Shown here piece by piece: positions 8,099 through 16,995 of a DNA stretch of 64,000 nt. Source of the stretch: Brasilonema sennae CENA114 (GTDB lineage: Bacteria > Cyanobacteriota > Cyanobacteriia > Cyanobacteriales > Nostocaceae). A model generated the notes under the pieces. The model saw nothing but the letters and a program-made list of their open reading frames with translations. It did no database searches and was not told where the DNA came from. Location: NCBI RefSeq assembly GCF_006968745.1, contig NZ_CP030118.1, positions 496,001 to 560,000 of the forward strand. The letters are read 5' to 3'. Position numbers and translations under genes: made by a program. The stretch's first letter is position 1. Each line of letters opens with the position of its first letter.

Positions 8099-8212
8099 TA
8101 TAGGATTCCTCTGCAGATTTTTACGAAGCTAGGTACAGTTTATGTTCCCTATTCTCTGTTAAGCGTTCCCTACCTCAACCAGTTCGTTCATAAACCAAAT
8201 CGGATTCCTATA
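8099..8212. mobile_element. MITE copy 2 (114 bp)
   Basis: It has the same termini as the copy at 2154-2268 (TATAGGATTCC ... GGATTCCTATA) and the same core GTTCCCTACCTCAAC, but one GTTAAGC heptamer instead of two. It sits immediately beside the IS630-type remnant, consistent with an IS630-mobilised non-autonomous element. It carries no ORF. The rest of the gap to the pirin gene (8213-8474) shows only AT-rich sequence and a small gtacgg-cac / gtgcgtac inverted repeat. Confidence 0.7.
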
Positions 8213-8474
8213 GTTGAGTGAAAAAATAATTTAGCAGTATCTTTTTGGTAAGTACGGCACTTTTAAGTGCGTACTTTTCATTTTATATGTACATATTTTA
8301 AGATTGAAATAGTTGAAAACTAGATGCAACAAAGTAACTTTCAATAAAAATCATTCTTACCACTAAAAGACACTTTGTTCTTGCTGGCTATTGGAACCAT
8401 GATTTTTAACTGGTAGCCAACAAAGATGGTTGATGTTTTTACTGCAATAAACTATCAAAATGGAGATAAAACTT

Positions 8475-9191
8475 ATGGCTCCCAACACCAAAACTCACCT
8501 CATTCATGATAGAAATGCACGCGGTCAAACCAAAATAGGTTGGCTCGATAGTTACCACACATTTTCCTTTGGTAATTTTTACGATCCAAATCGTATGGGA
8601 TTTCGTTCTCTACGAGTTATTAACGATGACCGCGTTGTTCCCGGTACTGGTTTCCCAACTCATGGACACCGCGATATGGAAATCCTCACCTATGTTCTAG
8701 AAGGAGCAGTAGAACATAAAGATAGCTTAGGGAATGGTTCAGTCATACGTCCAGGTGAAGCGCAAATCATGAGCGCTGGTACTGGTATTATGCACAGCGA
8801 AAACAATCCTTCTGAAACTGAGCCAGTCCACCTTCTGCAAATTTGGATTCTTCCTGACAAACAAGGACTGCAACCCAGGTATGATCAAAAAACGTTTCCC
8901 ATTGAAGAAAAACGTGGAAAACTACGTTTAATTGGTGCTAAAGATGGACGTGATGGTGCTATCATCATCAATCAAGATGTTGACCTATACACATCTATTT
9001 TGGAACCTGGTGACGTTATCAACTATCACCTGAAACCCAATCGTTATGCCTGGTTGCAAATAGCTCAAGGTATCGCCACTTTGAATGGAGAAGAACTCAG
9101 AGCAGGTGATGGCGTGCAAATGAGTGGCGAAGAACAACTCGAAATTAGCACCAACATCGGTGCAGAAATCTTGCTTTTCGATTTGGCGTAA
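8475..9191 (+). CDS. Pirin family protein (YhhW-type bicupin)
   Basis: A 238-residue bicupin. The N-terminal cupin holds the metal ligands in FPTHGHRDMEILTYVLEG and GTGIMHSENNPS; the C-terminal cupin is degenerate, as usual. Some pirins (E. coli YhhW) oxidise quercetin, others act as redox-sensing cofactors; the substrate here is unknown. I prefer the ATG at 8475 (MAPNTKTHL) over 8460 because GGAG at 8462-8465 is well placed for it. A short-chain dehydrogenase follows 147 bases downstream on the same strand, a pairing often seen in stress or detoxification contexts. Confidence 0.88.
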   Translation: MAPNTKTHLIHDRNARGQTKIGWLDSYHTFSFGNFYDPNRMGFRSLRVINDDRVVPGTGFPTHGHRDMEILTYVLEGAVEHKDSLGNGSVIRPGEAQIMSAGTGIMHSENNPSETEPVHLLQIWILPDKQGLQPRYDQKTFPIEEKRGKLRLIGAKDGRDGAIIINQDVDLYTSILEPGDVINYHLKPNRYAWLQIAQGIATLNGEELRAGDGVQMSGEEQLEISTNIGAEILLFDLA

Positions 9192-9268
9192 GACATACCT
9201 GAAGAAATAAAAATTCTTCATCAGTAGTAGCTCATCCTCTATAATTCTCTAGGGATATATAAGCTCCC

Positions 9269-9303
9269 AATCTTGCTCCTAGGTTTAACCTAGGAGCAAG
9301 ATT
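9269..9303. repeat. Perfect 17-bp palindrome (35 bp) before SDR gene
   Basis: Arms of 17 bases (AATCTTGCTCCTAGGTT and its exact reverse complement) are separated by one base. It ends 35 bases before the SDR start codon and about 77 bases after the pirin stop. There is no T-run to make it a standard terminator. It could be an operator, a cruciform-forming repeat, or an mRNA hairpin. Confidence 0.85.
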
Positions 9304-9338
9304 AATGTTTAGTAAAAGTTAAGTAAAGGAAAGAATTT

Positions 9339-10079
9339 ATGGCACCTGTTTCAGAAAAAGTTGCAATCGTTACAGGATCATCACGAGGAATTGGACGTGC
9401 GATCGCACTCAAATTAGCTGGTAACGGTGCATCAGTTGTGGTGAACTATGCAGGTAATCCAAACAAAGCAGAGGAAGTTGTTGCAGAAATTGAAAATCTT
9501 GGAGTAAAAGCAATTGCACTTAAAGCCGATGTGAGCAAAGTGACTGATATCCAGCGACTTTTTGAGCAGACAATTGAACATTTTGGCAAAATCGATATTT
9601 TAGTCAACAACGCTGGTATTGCCTTGTATAAGCTACTTGTTGATGTAACAGAAGAAGACTTCGACAAGATTTTTGCCATTAATGTCAAAGGCACTTATTT
9701 TGCTTGTCAACAAGCTGCACAGCACATGGCAGACGGTGGACGCATTATCAATCTTTCTTCATCAACGACGGTTATGATGATGCCGACTTATAGTGCGTAT
9801 GTGGGAACCAAAGGTGCTGTTGAACAAATCACAAGAATCGTGGCAAAAGAGTTGGGAGGACGAGGTATCACAGTTAATGTAATCTCTCCTGGTCCAACTA
9901 ATACAGAACTGTTCACAGAAGGTAAAACAGAAGAACAAATAAATCGTATTTCTCAAATGGCAGCTTTAGGAGGGCTGGGACAAGTGCAAGACATCGCCGA
10001 TGTAGTGGCGTTTGTTGCTAGCGATGAAGCGCGATGGATAACTGGGCAAAATATTCGTGTTAACGGCGGTGCAGCATAA
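9339..10079 (+). CDS. Short-chain dehydrogenase/reductase (classical SDR)
   Basis: A 246-residue NAD(P)-dependent classical SDR. TGSSRGIGRAIALKL forms the dinucleotide-binding glycine motif (about residues 12-27), NNAGIA follows at about 90, the catalytic Ser lies in INLSSSTT, and the active-site Tyr and Lys are in YSAYVGTKGA (YxxxK). The C-terminal ITGQNIRVNGGAA is typical of the FabG/glucose-1-dehydrogenase-like group. The substrate cannot be read from sequence. AAGGAAAG lies upstream of the ATG. Confidence 0.9.
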   Translation: MAPVSEKVAIVTGSSRGIGRAIALKLAGNGASVVVNYAGNPNKAEEVVAEIENLGVKAIALKADVSKVTDIQRLFEQTIEHFGKIDILVNNAGIALYKLLVDVTEEDFDKIFAINVKGTYFACQQAAQHMADGGRIINLSSSTTVMMMPTYSAYVGTKGAVEQITRIVAKELGGRGITVNVISPGPTNTELFTEGKTEEQINRISQMAALGGLGQVQDIADVVAFVASDEARWITGQNIRVNGGAA

Positions 10080-10119
10080 GATAGCAGGCAAGAACAACAT
10101 TAACAATTGTCTTGAGTAG

Positions 10120-10440
10120 CGCTTGTGAATCTGCCTGTGAGGGGAAGCTATGCGGCTTCAAAAGCCGCTAATCTATGAATGAGTCGTGGGATAAATGCTC
10201 AAAGGTTCCGGCGCAGGGGACTGTAGTCGTTGCCGTGATGCCAAGAACCGTTAACAATAACTTCAGTAAGGATTACGATAAACCGAAGACAAATCCGGCT
10301 GAAATTGGAACGGCGGCGTTACAGGCGGTACAGATCGCAAGTTGAGTTATGTATATCTCGGTAAGAAAACACAACATACAATTGCTTAACTGAACACGAA
10401 CCGCAAGGCAAGAAAAAATCAAGTAGTTCAAATCCTACCT
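10120..10440 (+). other. Gene-free region with GC-rich structured sequence, possible ribozyme/intron remnant
   Basis: Between the SDR and the Nif11 gene there is no coding frame, but the sequence is not ordinary spacer. It contains a hairpin GCGGCTT-caa-AAGCCGC (10151-10168) and a run of purine-rich GC blocks (gttccggcgcaggggactg, ggaacggcggcgttacagg) reminiscent of group II intron domain I. No reverse transcriptase and no convincing domain V were found. The call is speculative; a 5' leader RNA of the Nif11 gene is an alternative. Confidence 0.2.
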
Positions 10441-10546
10441 ACTTTAGCGAAAAAATGATCGCGGCACTGGGACGATCTCACTGCCTCAAACCCTCCGGTT
10501 GAACATCCCAAACTCAAGAAACTGAATTTTAAGGAGATTGACAGTT

Positions 10547-10774
10547 ATGTCTCAAGTAACTGATTTTTTAGCAGCTGCCAAAAAAGACGAAGCATTAAAA
10601 AAACAACTCAAAGCCGCAATGGATAATCACGGTTTTGTCAAAATTGCTCAAGACAAGGGTTATAACTTCACTGCCGAAGAATTGCAAACTGAACTCAATA
10701 GTATGTCTGAAGAAGAGGTGGCAGAAATCGTTAATCCCGGTATTGCCCCTCGTGAGCATCTTAAGCCGCAATAA
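10547..10774 (+). CDS. Nif11-domain small protein
   Basis: A 75-residue protein matching the Nif11 domain: SQVTDFLAAAKKDEALKKQL, KAAMDNHGFVKIAQDKGYNF, TAEELQTELNSMSEEEV. Such domains serve as leader peptides of Nif11-type RiPP precursors or occur as stand-alone small proteins in cyanobacteria. Here the C-terminus (VNPGIAPREHLKPQ) has no GG-type cleavage site and no Cys/Ser/Thr-rich core, and no LanM, cyclodehydratase or C39 peptidase gene is nearby, so a RiPP role is unlikely. The ATG at 10547 has a perfect AAGGAG at 10531-10536. Confidence 0.82.
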   Translation: MSQVTDFLAAAKKDEALKKQLKAAMDNHGFVKIAQDKGYNFTAEELQTELNSMSEEEVAEIVNPGIAPREHLKPQ

Positions 10775-11191
10775 TGTTTAGTATGAATGGTGATTAAAAC
10801 TATCAAAATCATGCAAATGCGTATAGTTGCAGCCAGACGGTAAATGCTAATTGGTAATTGGTGATGGAAACACAGGCTAGTCACCTATTACCTATGATCA
10901 CTTACCCAGGCACGTTTGTTTTGCAGCTGCGTAAATCCTAACCCACTGAAAAATAACAAAAAATAGTATGGGCAAGTTAGAGGGGAAAATTGCCTTAAGT
11001 GCAATAGCTTAAACTCTCTAGCGTGGTCAAGAATGACTCGAACCGGCAGCCGCGAGTATGGAATCCTCGTTATAATAGCTACAGCGAGGGGTTGCAACAA
11101 ATTGTACAAAAAAGGCGGAGCAACAATCAGGTCGAATGACGCGTAAGCGGCGCGTTTGTGAGACTTTTTGCGTGAGAAAGGAATTGAATTG
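10775..11191. other. Intergenic region with no recognised feature
   Basis: A 417-base gap between the Nif11 gene and the glucosidase gene. It contains an aattggtaattggtgat direct-repeat patch and, near 11137-11155, a gacgcg/gcgcgt inverted motif. No ORF with plausible coding character, RNA gene or terminator with a T-tract was found. The promoter of the glucosidase gene must lie here but I could not fix it. Confidence 0.5.
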
Positions 11192-13870
11192 ATGCACCAG
11201 AACGATAGTCTTGATACCGAGTCCCAGCGCCTAACAGAAGAAGTGCAAAGAGAGAAAAACTGGAAGCGTTGGGGACCGTATCTTGCAGAAAGGCAATGGG
11301 GAACTGTACGCGAGGATTATTCAAAAGACGGTTCATCCTGGGATTATTTCACCCATGAGCAAGCACGCAGTCGCGCTTACCGGTGGGGTGAGGATGGACT
11401 TTTGGGGATGTGCGATCGCCAAGGACGTTTGTGTTTTGCCCTCGCCCTTTGGAATGGCGTTGACCCCATTTTAAAAGAACGCCTATTTGGGTTGAGTGGT
11501 AACGAAGGAAATCACGGTGAGGATGTAAAAGAATCTTACTTCTACCTCGACTCAACACCAACCCATTCCTATATGAAAGCGCTCTACAAGTATCCTCAAA
11601 GTGAATTTCCCTACACGCGCTTAGTTGAAGAAAACCGCAATCTTAGCAAGGATTTAGGCGAGTTTGAACTTATTGATACTGGGATTTTTGAGGAAAACCG
11701 CTATTTTGATATTTTTGCTGAGTATGCCAAAGCCGCTCCCAATGACATTTTAATTAAAATTACTGTTGCCAATCGCAGTTCACAAACTGCAACACTACAC
11801 CTTTTGCCGACAATTTGGTTCAAAAATACTTGGTCTTGGGGTCGTACAGGCGAAAGCTATTGGTCTAAACCGTGCATTGAATATAAAAAAGATGGTGAGC
11901 TTTTGCTTTCCCAAGAAACACTCGGTAAATTTCGGTTTGTCGTTGAACCTCTGCCAAATATTGATGCGCCAACTTTTCTGTTTACTGAAAATGAAACAAA
12001 CGCAGCAAAGTTGTTTGGTGCAGAAAATCCTAGTCATTACGTGAAAGATGCATTTCACGATTACATTGTCAATGGACGTAAGGATGCCGTCAATCCGGAA
12101 ATGGTAGGCACAAAAGCATCACCTCACTACCGCTTGGAAGTACCAGCAGGGGAAGAGGTGACTGTGCGGTTGCGGTTATTTGCTGAACAAGAAGCCCCAG
12201 AACAACCCTTCGACCAGAATTTTGAGCAGATATTTCAGCAACGCATCCGCGAAACTCAAGAATTTTACGAAAAGCATATTTGCGCAGAACTTTGCGAACA
12301 TGAGCAGCAAGTCGTGCGACAAGCATATGCTGGTTTGCTGTGGTCAAAGCAGTTTTATCATTATGGGGTGAAAGACTGGCTAGAAGGCGATCCTGCACAA
12401 CCGCCACTAGAAAGAGATGGAGACGTTCCCAATTCTGACTGGATTCACCTGTACAACCGTGATATTATTTCCATGCCCGACAAATGGGAGTATCCCTGGT
12501 ATGCTACTTGGGATTTGGGATTTCACCTTATTGCTTTTGCCAAAATTGATCCAGACTTTGCCAAGCAGCAGCTGATTCTGTTCCTTCGCGAGTGGTACAT
12601 GCACCCAAATGGACAAATCCCAGCTTTCGAGTTTGACTTCTCTAGTACGAATCCGCCTGTTATTCCTTGGGCTTGTTGGCGCGTTTATAAAATGACTGCC
12701 GAGAAAGGACACAGGGATCGTGTTTTCCTTGCCCGTGTTTTCCAAAAACTTTTGCTCGATTTTACTTGGTGGGTGAATCGCAAAGACGTTACAGGGAAAA
12801 ACATCTTTGCTGGCGGCTTTTTGGGTATGGATAACATTGGTGTGTTTGATCGTTCCCAACCCCTACCCACTGGTGGACATCTCCAGCAAGCAGATGGTAC
12901 TGCTTGGATGGCATTTTACTGCGTGACTATGCTGGCTATGGCATTGGAACTTGCCGATGGCGATCCCGCCTACGAAGACATAGCATCAAAATTCTTTGAG
13001 CATTTCATTGCTATTTCCGATGCTATGAATAAAATTGGGGGAACTGGACTGTGGGATGAAGAAGACGGCTTTTATTATGATTGGCTGACGGTGGATAATA
13101 AGTCTACTCCCTTAAAAGTGCGATCGCTCGTGGGAATTGTTGTATTATTTGCTGCGGAGGTTTTGAATTTTCAACTCATAGAGCATTTGCCTGGGTTTTT
13201 GAAACGGATGGAGTGGTTTTTGGCAAACCGCAAAGATGTGACTGAACATATCTCTTGCATGAAGAAAGCGAAAGCGACAAATCATCTTTTGCTAGCAATT
13301 CCTACAAAAGAACGCCTGCAACGGGTACTCCAATATTTGCTTGACGAAAACGAATTTCTCTCCCCCTACGGTATCCGTTCACTATCACGTTTTCACTTAG
13401 AAAACCCTTATGTATTTCCTGTTGATGATCAAGAGTATCGTGTCGAGTACCTCCCAGGTGAATCTAACAGTGGCATTTTTGGCGGTAACTCCAACTGGCG
13501 TGGACCAATCTGGTTTCCCCTCAATTACGTACTAGTAGAAGCCCTAGAGCGTTACTACCACTTCTGGGGTGATAGCTTCCTAGTAGAATGTCCTAGAGGT
13601 TCCGGACAGATGATGAACCTATCACAAGTAGCGCACGAAATACAAGAGCGCCTTACCCGGATATTCCTTCCTAATGAGCAGGGATATTGCCCTTGGCAAG
13701 GTAAAAATCAATACTTTGCTTCTGATCCTCACTGGCGCAATCTCATGCTCTTTCACGAGTACTTCTGTGGTGATATTGGTCATGGTTTGGGAGCTTGCCA
13801 TCAAACCGGCTGGACAGCGCTTATTGCTAGATTACTAGAAGATTGTGGTAGAAAAAGAGCAAAAAGTTAA
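11192..13870 (+). CDS. GH63-like glucosidase (MGH1-type glycoside hydrolase)
   Basis: A large (892-residue) soluble protein of the bacterial GH63-related glucosidase group (clan of (alpha/alpha)6-barrel enzymes including mannosylglycerate hydrolases). Recognisable blocks are the N-terminal ERQWGTVREDYS, LFGLSGNEGNHGEDVKE, the barrel segment DKWEYPWYATWDLGFHLIAF, NPPVIPWACWRVY, LWDEEDGFYYDW, and SNSGIFGGNSNWRGPIWFPLN. The substrate is likely an alpha-glucoside but is not established. I use the ATG at 11192 (MHQNDSLD), preceded by GAAAGGA, rather than the upstream ATG at 11168. No signal peptide. Monocistronic, with a gap on both sides. Confidence 0.82.
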   Translation: MHQNDSLDTESQRLTEEVQREKNWKRWGPYLAERQWGTVREDYSKDGSSWDYFTHEQARSRAYRWGEDGLLGMCDRQGRLCFALALWNGVDPILKERLFGLSGNEGNHGEDVKESYFYLDSTPTHSYMKALYKYPQSEFPYTRLVEENRNLSKDLGEFELIDTGIFEENRYFDIFAEYAKAAPNDILIKITVANRSSQTATLHLLPTIWFKNTWSWGRTGESYWSKPCIEYKKDGELLLSQETLGKFRFVVEPLPNIDAPTFLFTENETNAAKLFGAENPSHYVKDAFHDYIVNGRKDAVNPEMVGTKASPHYRLEVPAGEEVTVRLRLFAEQEAPEQPFDQNFEQIFQQRIRETQEFYEKHICAELCEHEQQVVRQAYAGLLWSKQFYHYGVKDWLEGDPAQPPLERDGDVPNSDWIHLYNRDIISMPDKWEYPWYATWDLGFHLIAFAKIDPDFAKQQLILFLREWYMHPNGQIPAFEFDFSSTNPPVIPWACWRVYKMTAEKGHRDRVFLARVFQKLLLDFTWWVNRKDVTGKNIFAGGFLGMDNIGVFDRSQPLPTGGHLQQADGTAWMAFYCVTMLAMALELADGDPAYEDIASKFFEHFIAISDAMNKIGGTGLWDEEDGFYYDWLTVDNKSTPLKVRSLVGIVVLFAAEVLNFQLIEHLPGFLKRMEWFLANRKDVTEHISCMKKAKATNHLLLAIPTKERLQRVLQYLLDENEFLSPYGIRSLSRFHLENPYVFPVDDQEYRVEYLPGESNSGIFGGNSNWRGPIWFPLNYVLVEALERYYHFWGDSFLVECPRGSGQMMNLSQVAHEIQERLTRIFLPNEQGYCPWQGKNQYFASDPHWRNLMLFHEYFCGDIGHGLGACHQTGWTALIARLLEDCGRKRAKS

Positions 13871-13969
13871 TAGCTATACCAACTCACCTCTAATCGTTGA
13901 TTTTCCCCATAAGGTTGATTGTCTGTAAGATGATTGTGATTCTTAATAATTGTCAATTTGCTTATACAA

Positions 13970-14341
13970 TTACCGAATGATTTGCATCTTCGTAATTAGA
14001 GTTTCTATTCGGGATTTACCGCAAGGCTCAGCACTTTGGCAATCATTGACTGAAGCTTGGCTATAAGATAGCTGCACTTTCTTATTTAAAAAACGTTTTT
14101 CCTTTGCACAAATCTCAGGTGATGCACCGACACTGTTATACTGTTTTCCTTTTTCATCTACTAAGTTGACGTAACACATGAGGTCACCATTTGACATGCT
14201 TTTTACTGTGGCAACTGTGGGTTTTGGAACTGGCTTCTGGGCTTGTACCGCAGTGTGGCTGACCAGCAAGCCAATAGTAGAGGCTGCAAAGAGAGATACA
14301 GATAAGCCTATAGCTTGGAAATCTCTTTTTTTACCTTGCAT
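13970..14341 (-). CDS. Small exported protein of unknown function
   Basis: A 123-residue protein with a clear Sec signal peptide: KKRDFQ, a hydrophobic stretch to about residue 28, then AVQAQ. The mature part has four cysteines (MCYVNLVDE, PEICAKEK, NDCQSAEPCGKS) that could form two periplasmic disulfides. I do not recognise the family. Gene orientation is opposite to the glucosidase gene, converging on it. Confidence 0.6.
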   Translation of the reverse strand: MQGKKRDFQAIGLSVSLFAASTIGLLVSHTAVQAQKPVPKPTVATVKSMSNGDLMCYVNLVDEKGKQYNSVGASPEICAKEKRFLNKKVQLSYSQASVNDCQSAEPCGKSRIETLITKMQIIR

Positions 14342-14483
14342 TGTTTTGTACTCGTTTGTTGTCTAAAACTGTGACTGCGGACTAAGTACGTCAACATTTC
14401 TATCGTCAATGTGCTGCGGAGTCTCCAGCTCCGCTGCTCCGGTTTGTTACACGGATTTTTGGGAAGCGACGTAAGACGCTAGT

Positions 14484-14936
14484 CTACGAACTTAAATCAT
14501 TACTATGCACCACTACCCTTACTTGTTCAGCAAGTTTTTGACGAGTTACTAAATTAGCTTCTCCAGCAGGTGCTCCTACGTTGTACTTATGCTGAAACTG
14601 TTTAACTGCATCAGTCGTTTTTGGTCCATAAAATGGTTCATTAAAGGAAAAGTTTGTCTTGAGAACTGTATTTAAGTTTCCGTGCAGAATTCTCATCGCT
14701 TCAGCAAGTTTTTCTTGGGTTTTTGGACCATACACCCCATCGGCTGTAATTTTCATATATTTTTGAAAAGCTATCAGAGCTTTTTTCTCAACATCATTGC
14801 TTGGGTCTTCTGGGTCTACATATCCAAAACCATACAAGATATTCATCAATTCTTTATAATTATTCTTTGAATAATCAGGAATACGATATCCTTGTGCTGT
14901 CTGACGTTCTGGTGTAGGAGTTCCTCTAATTGCCAT
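14484..14936 (-). CDS. Peptidoglycan-binding (PG_binding_1) protein, two repeats
   Basis: A 150-residue protein with two PG_binding_1 modules: residues about 25-75 (ELMNILYGFGYVDPEDPSND...ALIAFQKYMKITADGVYGPKTQEKLAEAM) and about 80-140 (NTVLKTNFSFNEPFYGPKTTDAVKQFQHKYNV). These three-helix modules bind peptidoglycan. I chose the ATG at 14936 (MAIRGTPTPERQ), preceded by AAGGTGAAAAATTA, rather than the ORF start at 15017. No signal peptide is visible, so how it would reach the periplasm is unclear. Confidence 0.72.
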   Translation of the reverse strand: MAIRGTPTPERQTAQGYRIPDYSKNNYKELMNILYGFGYVDPEDPSNDVEKKALIAFQKYMKITADGVYGPKTQEKLAEAMRILHGNLNTVLKTNFSFNEPFYGPKTTDAVKQFQHKYNVGAPAGEANLVTRQKLAEQVRVVVHSNDLSS

Positions 14937-15594
14937 TAATTTTTCACCTTGAAAAATGCATTGTCTGTCTACCTCTACAGCACATTCCTTTGATATTCCT
15001 GAAAAGAGATTTGACAAATTTTGCCATGTCGATCACCAGGGATAAATCCAGGACAAGTGTTTGCACAGAAGATAAATTCGACCGCAATTTGTGAGCGATT
15101 CCCTCAGTCCGGTCAATCGGGTAACTAAAGGGTAGTATTGTAATTGCAGAACGTTTGATCTTACGTATATTTGTATAAATGACACAGCTTGAAACGCAGT
15201 GTCAGCGAAAATCATGACTTAAAAGTATTTAGTTTTAAAGAGGACACTCAGTGTCTTAAAAGGAAATATGCCAACAAGGCAAGGCAGTTTGCATGCAAGA
15301 GGGTGAATTTCTGCAACGAGCGTGGCTCTTTGGGACTTAGAATTATTTTGGTCAGTCATAGCAAGATTAAAACATTTTTCGCAAGAACTGAAAAGACAAT
15401 ATGGAAAACTTATGTGTAAGCTTATTTATAGCATTGTCCTGTGGATAGATTAAACAACTAGACGAAAGAAGTACATTTAAAGAAATTACTAAGTGGTTTC
15501 CGTAAGAGCCTGAAGTTAGTTAAGCAATTTTTATATCAAGGCTTTTACTGTGCTTGAGTTGTATGATTATTTATTGTTAGGTGCTGCGTAAGTC
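14937..15594. other. Gene-free region upstream of RND operon
   Basis: A 658-base interval between the divergent peptidoglycan-binding gene and the efflux operon. Short open frames at 15033-15215 and 15189-15419 have no family features and poor start contexts, so I do not call them. The efflux operon promoter should lie in the AT-rich last 150 bases, but no regulator-binding site was identified. Confidence 0.5.
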
Positions 15595-16971
15595 ATGAAA
15601 TCTCCTGAGCCTCAGACTCATTTTGAAGATAACCGTCAAGAAACAAAATTAGAAGAGCCACCCCGCAGACAGCGAAGGTGGCTTTGGTTATTGTTAGCCC
15701 TACTACTAGCAGGGGGAGGTTTTGCACTTTGGCGTTGGCTGGCTCCTCAAAACAAAGCACCCGCAACTGCTAACGCTCAACCGCCAGCAGCAAGAGTCAA
15801 GATATCTACAGTACAGGCTGGGATGATTGAGGATAGTGAAAGGTACCTTGCTACCGTAGAATCGCGCCGATCAGTGACTCTTCAGCCGAGAATTGAAGGT
15901 CAAGTGTCACAAGTCTTTGTCAAATACGGCGATTCAGTGATTGCAGGAACTCCGATTATCCAAGTAGATGCTAGACAGCAACAAGCAGCTGTCGGTAGTG
16001 TCAACGCTGCTGCTGAGGTATCTCAGTCACAAGTGGAAAATGCTCGTGCTACCCTCAGATCCTTAGAAGCTGAACGGTTATCTAAACTAGCTGATTTGAA
16101 GTTGAATCAGCAAGACTACGAAAGATACACTAGTTTGGCGTCTCAAGGAGCAGTGTCTCGACAGATAAGTGATCAGTATGCCAACAAACTGGCAACTTCC
16201 CGTGCTGCTGTCGGTCAAATCGAAGCCCAGATGAGAGCACAGCAAGCTACCATTAGCCAAGCTGAAAAATCTTTAAAGGAAGCACAAGCTAATATTAGAC
16301 AACAACAAGTCCAACTTCAGTACTACAAAATTACTGCTCCCTTTGCTGGCACAGTTGGAAATATACCCGTAAAAGTTGGTGATTTTGTCAATACTTCTAC
16401 ACAATTAGTTACTATTACTCAAAACCAATCTTTAGAATTGAATATTTCCGTGCCTGTTGAGCGAGGAACTCAACTACGTAAAGGAACACCAGTAGAAGTG
16501 ATGGATGCACAAGGCAAAAGTATAGGAATGAGCCGTGTATTTTTTGTCGCTCCAAAGGCTACTGACAATAGTCAATCTTTACTTGTTAAAGTGCTATATG
16601 ACAATTCTCAAAATCAATTACGTACCGATCAGATTGCTTACGCAAGAGTGATCTGGAGTCAGCGCCCAGGGGTCTTGATCCCAGCAACAGCAGTGACTAA
16701 TTTGGCAGGAGAAACTTTTGTTTATGTAACAGTTTCAGCACCATCAAAACCTCCTCAAGGAGAAAAACCTAAAGGAAATCAACAAGGAGAAAAACCTCAG
16801 GGAAATCAACAAGCAGCATTTCAACTAGTAGCTCGGCAAAAACGGGTTAAATTAGGCAACATTACAGGTAACAACTACCAAGTTCTTCAAGGATTAGAAC
16901 CAGGAGACAGAATCATTGTCTCAGGGCTGCTCAATCTTAGAGATGGCGTTCCCGTTATTCCTGAGTCTTAG
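15595..16971 (+). CDS. RND efflux periplasmic adaptor (membrane fusion protein)
   Basis: A 458-residue HlyD/AcrA-family adaptor linking an inner-membrane RND pump to an outer-membrane channel. One N-terminal membrane anchor (about residues 29-47, WLWLLLALLLAGGGFALWRWL) is followed by the split lipoyl domain (VTLQPRIEGQVSQVFVKYGDSV ... QYYKITAPFAGTVGNIPVKVGD), an alpha-helical hairpin (about 120-245) and beta-barrel/MPD parts (VLIPATAVTNLAGETFVYV). A Lys/Pro/Gln-rich repeat (GEKPKGNQQ / GEKPQGNQQ) interrupts the distal region near residue 385-405. It precedes the pump gene by 156 bases. No TolC-like gene is in the window. Confidence 0.92.
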   Translation: MKSPEPQTHFEDNRQETKLEEPPRRQRRWLWLLLALLLAGGGFALWRWLAPQNKAPATANAQPPAARVKISTVQAGMIEDSERYLATVESRRSVTLQPRIEGQVSQVFVKYGDSVIAGTPIIQVDARQQQAAVGSVNAAAEVSQSQVENARATLRSLEAERLSKLADLKLNQQDYERYTSLASQGAVSRQISDQYANKLATSRAAVGQIEAQMRAQQATISQAEKSLKEAQANIRQQQVQLQYYKITAPFAGTVGNIPVKVGDFVNTSTQLVTITQNQSLELNISVPVERGTQLRKGTPVEVMDAQGKSIGMSRVFFVAPKATDNSQSLLVKVLYDNSQNQLRTDQIAYARVIWSQRPGVLIPATAVTNLAGETFVYVTVSAPSKPPQGEKPKGNQQGEKPQGNQQAAFQLVARQKRVKLGNITGNNYQVLQGLEPGDRIIVSGLLNLRDGVPVIPES

Positions 16972-16995
16972 GAATGGAAACAAGGGGACAAATCA

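Noticed and set aside
10410..10450. tRNA-like T-arm (gttcaaatcc)
   Set aside because: No acceptor, D or anticodon arms could be formed around it, so it is not a tRNA.
15189..15419. 76-codon frame before the RND operon
   Set aside because: No recognisable family and no ribosome-binding site; it reads like random sequence.
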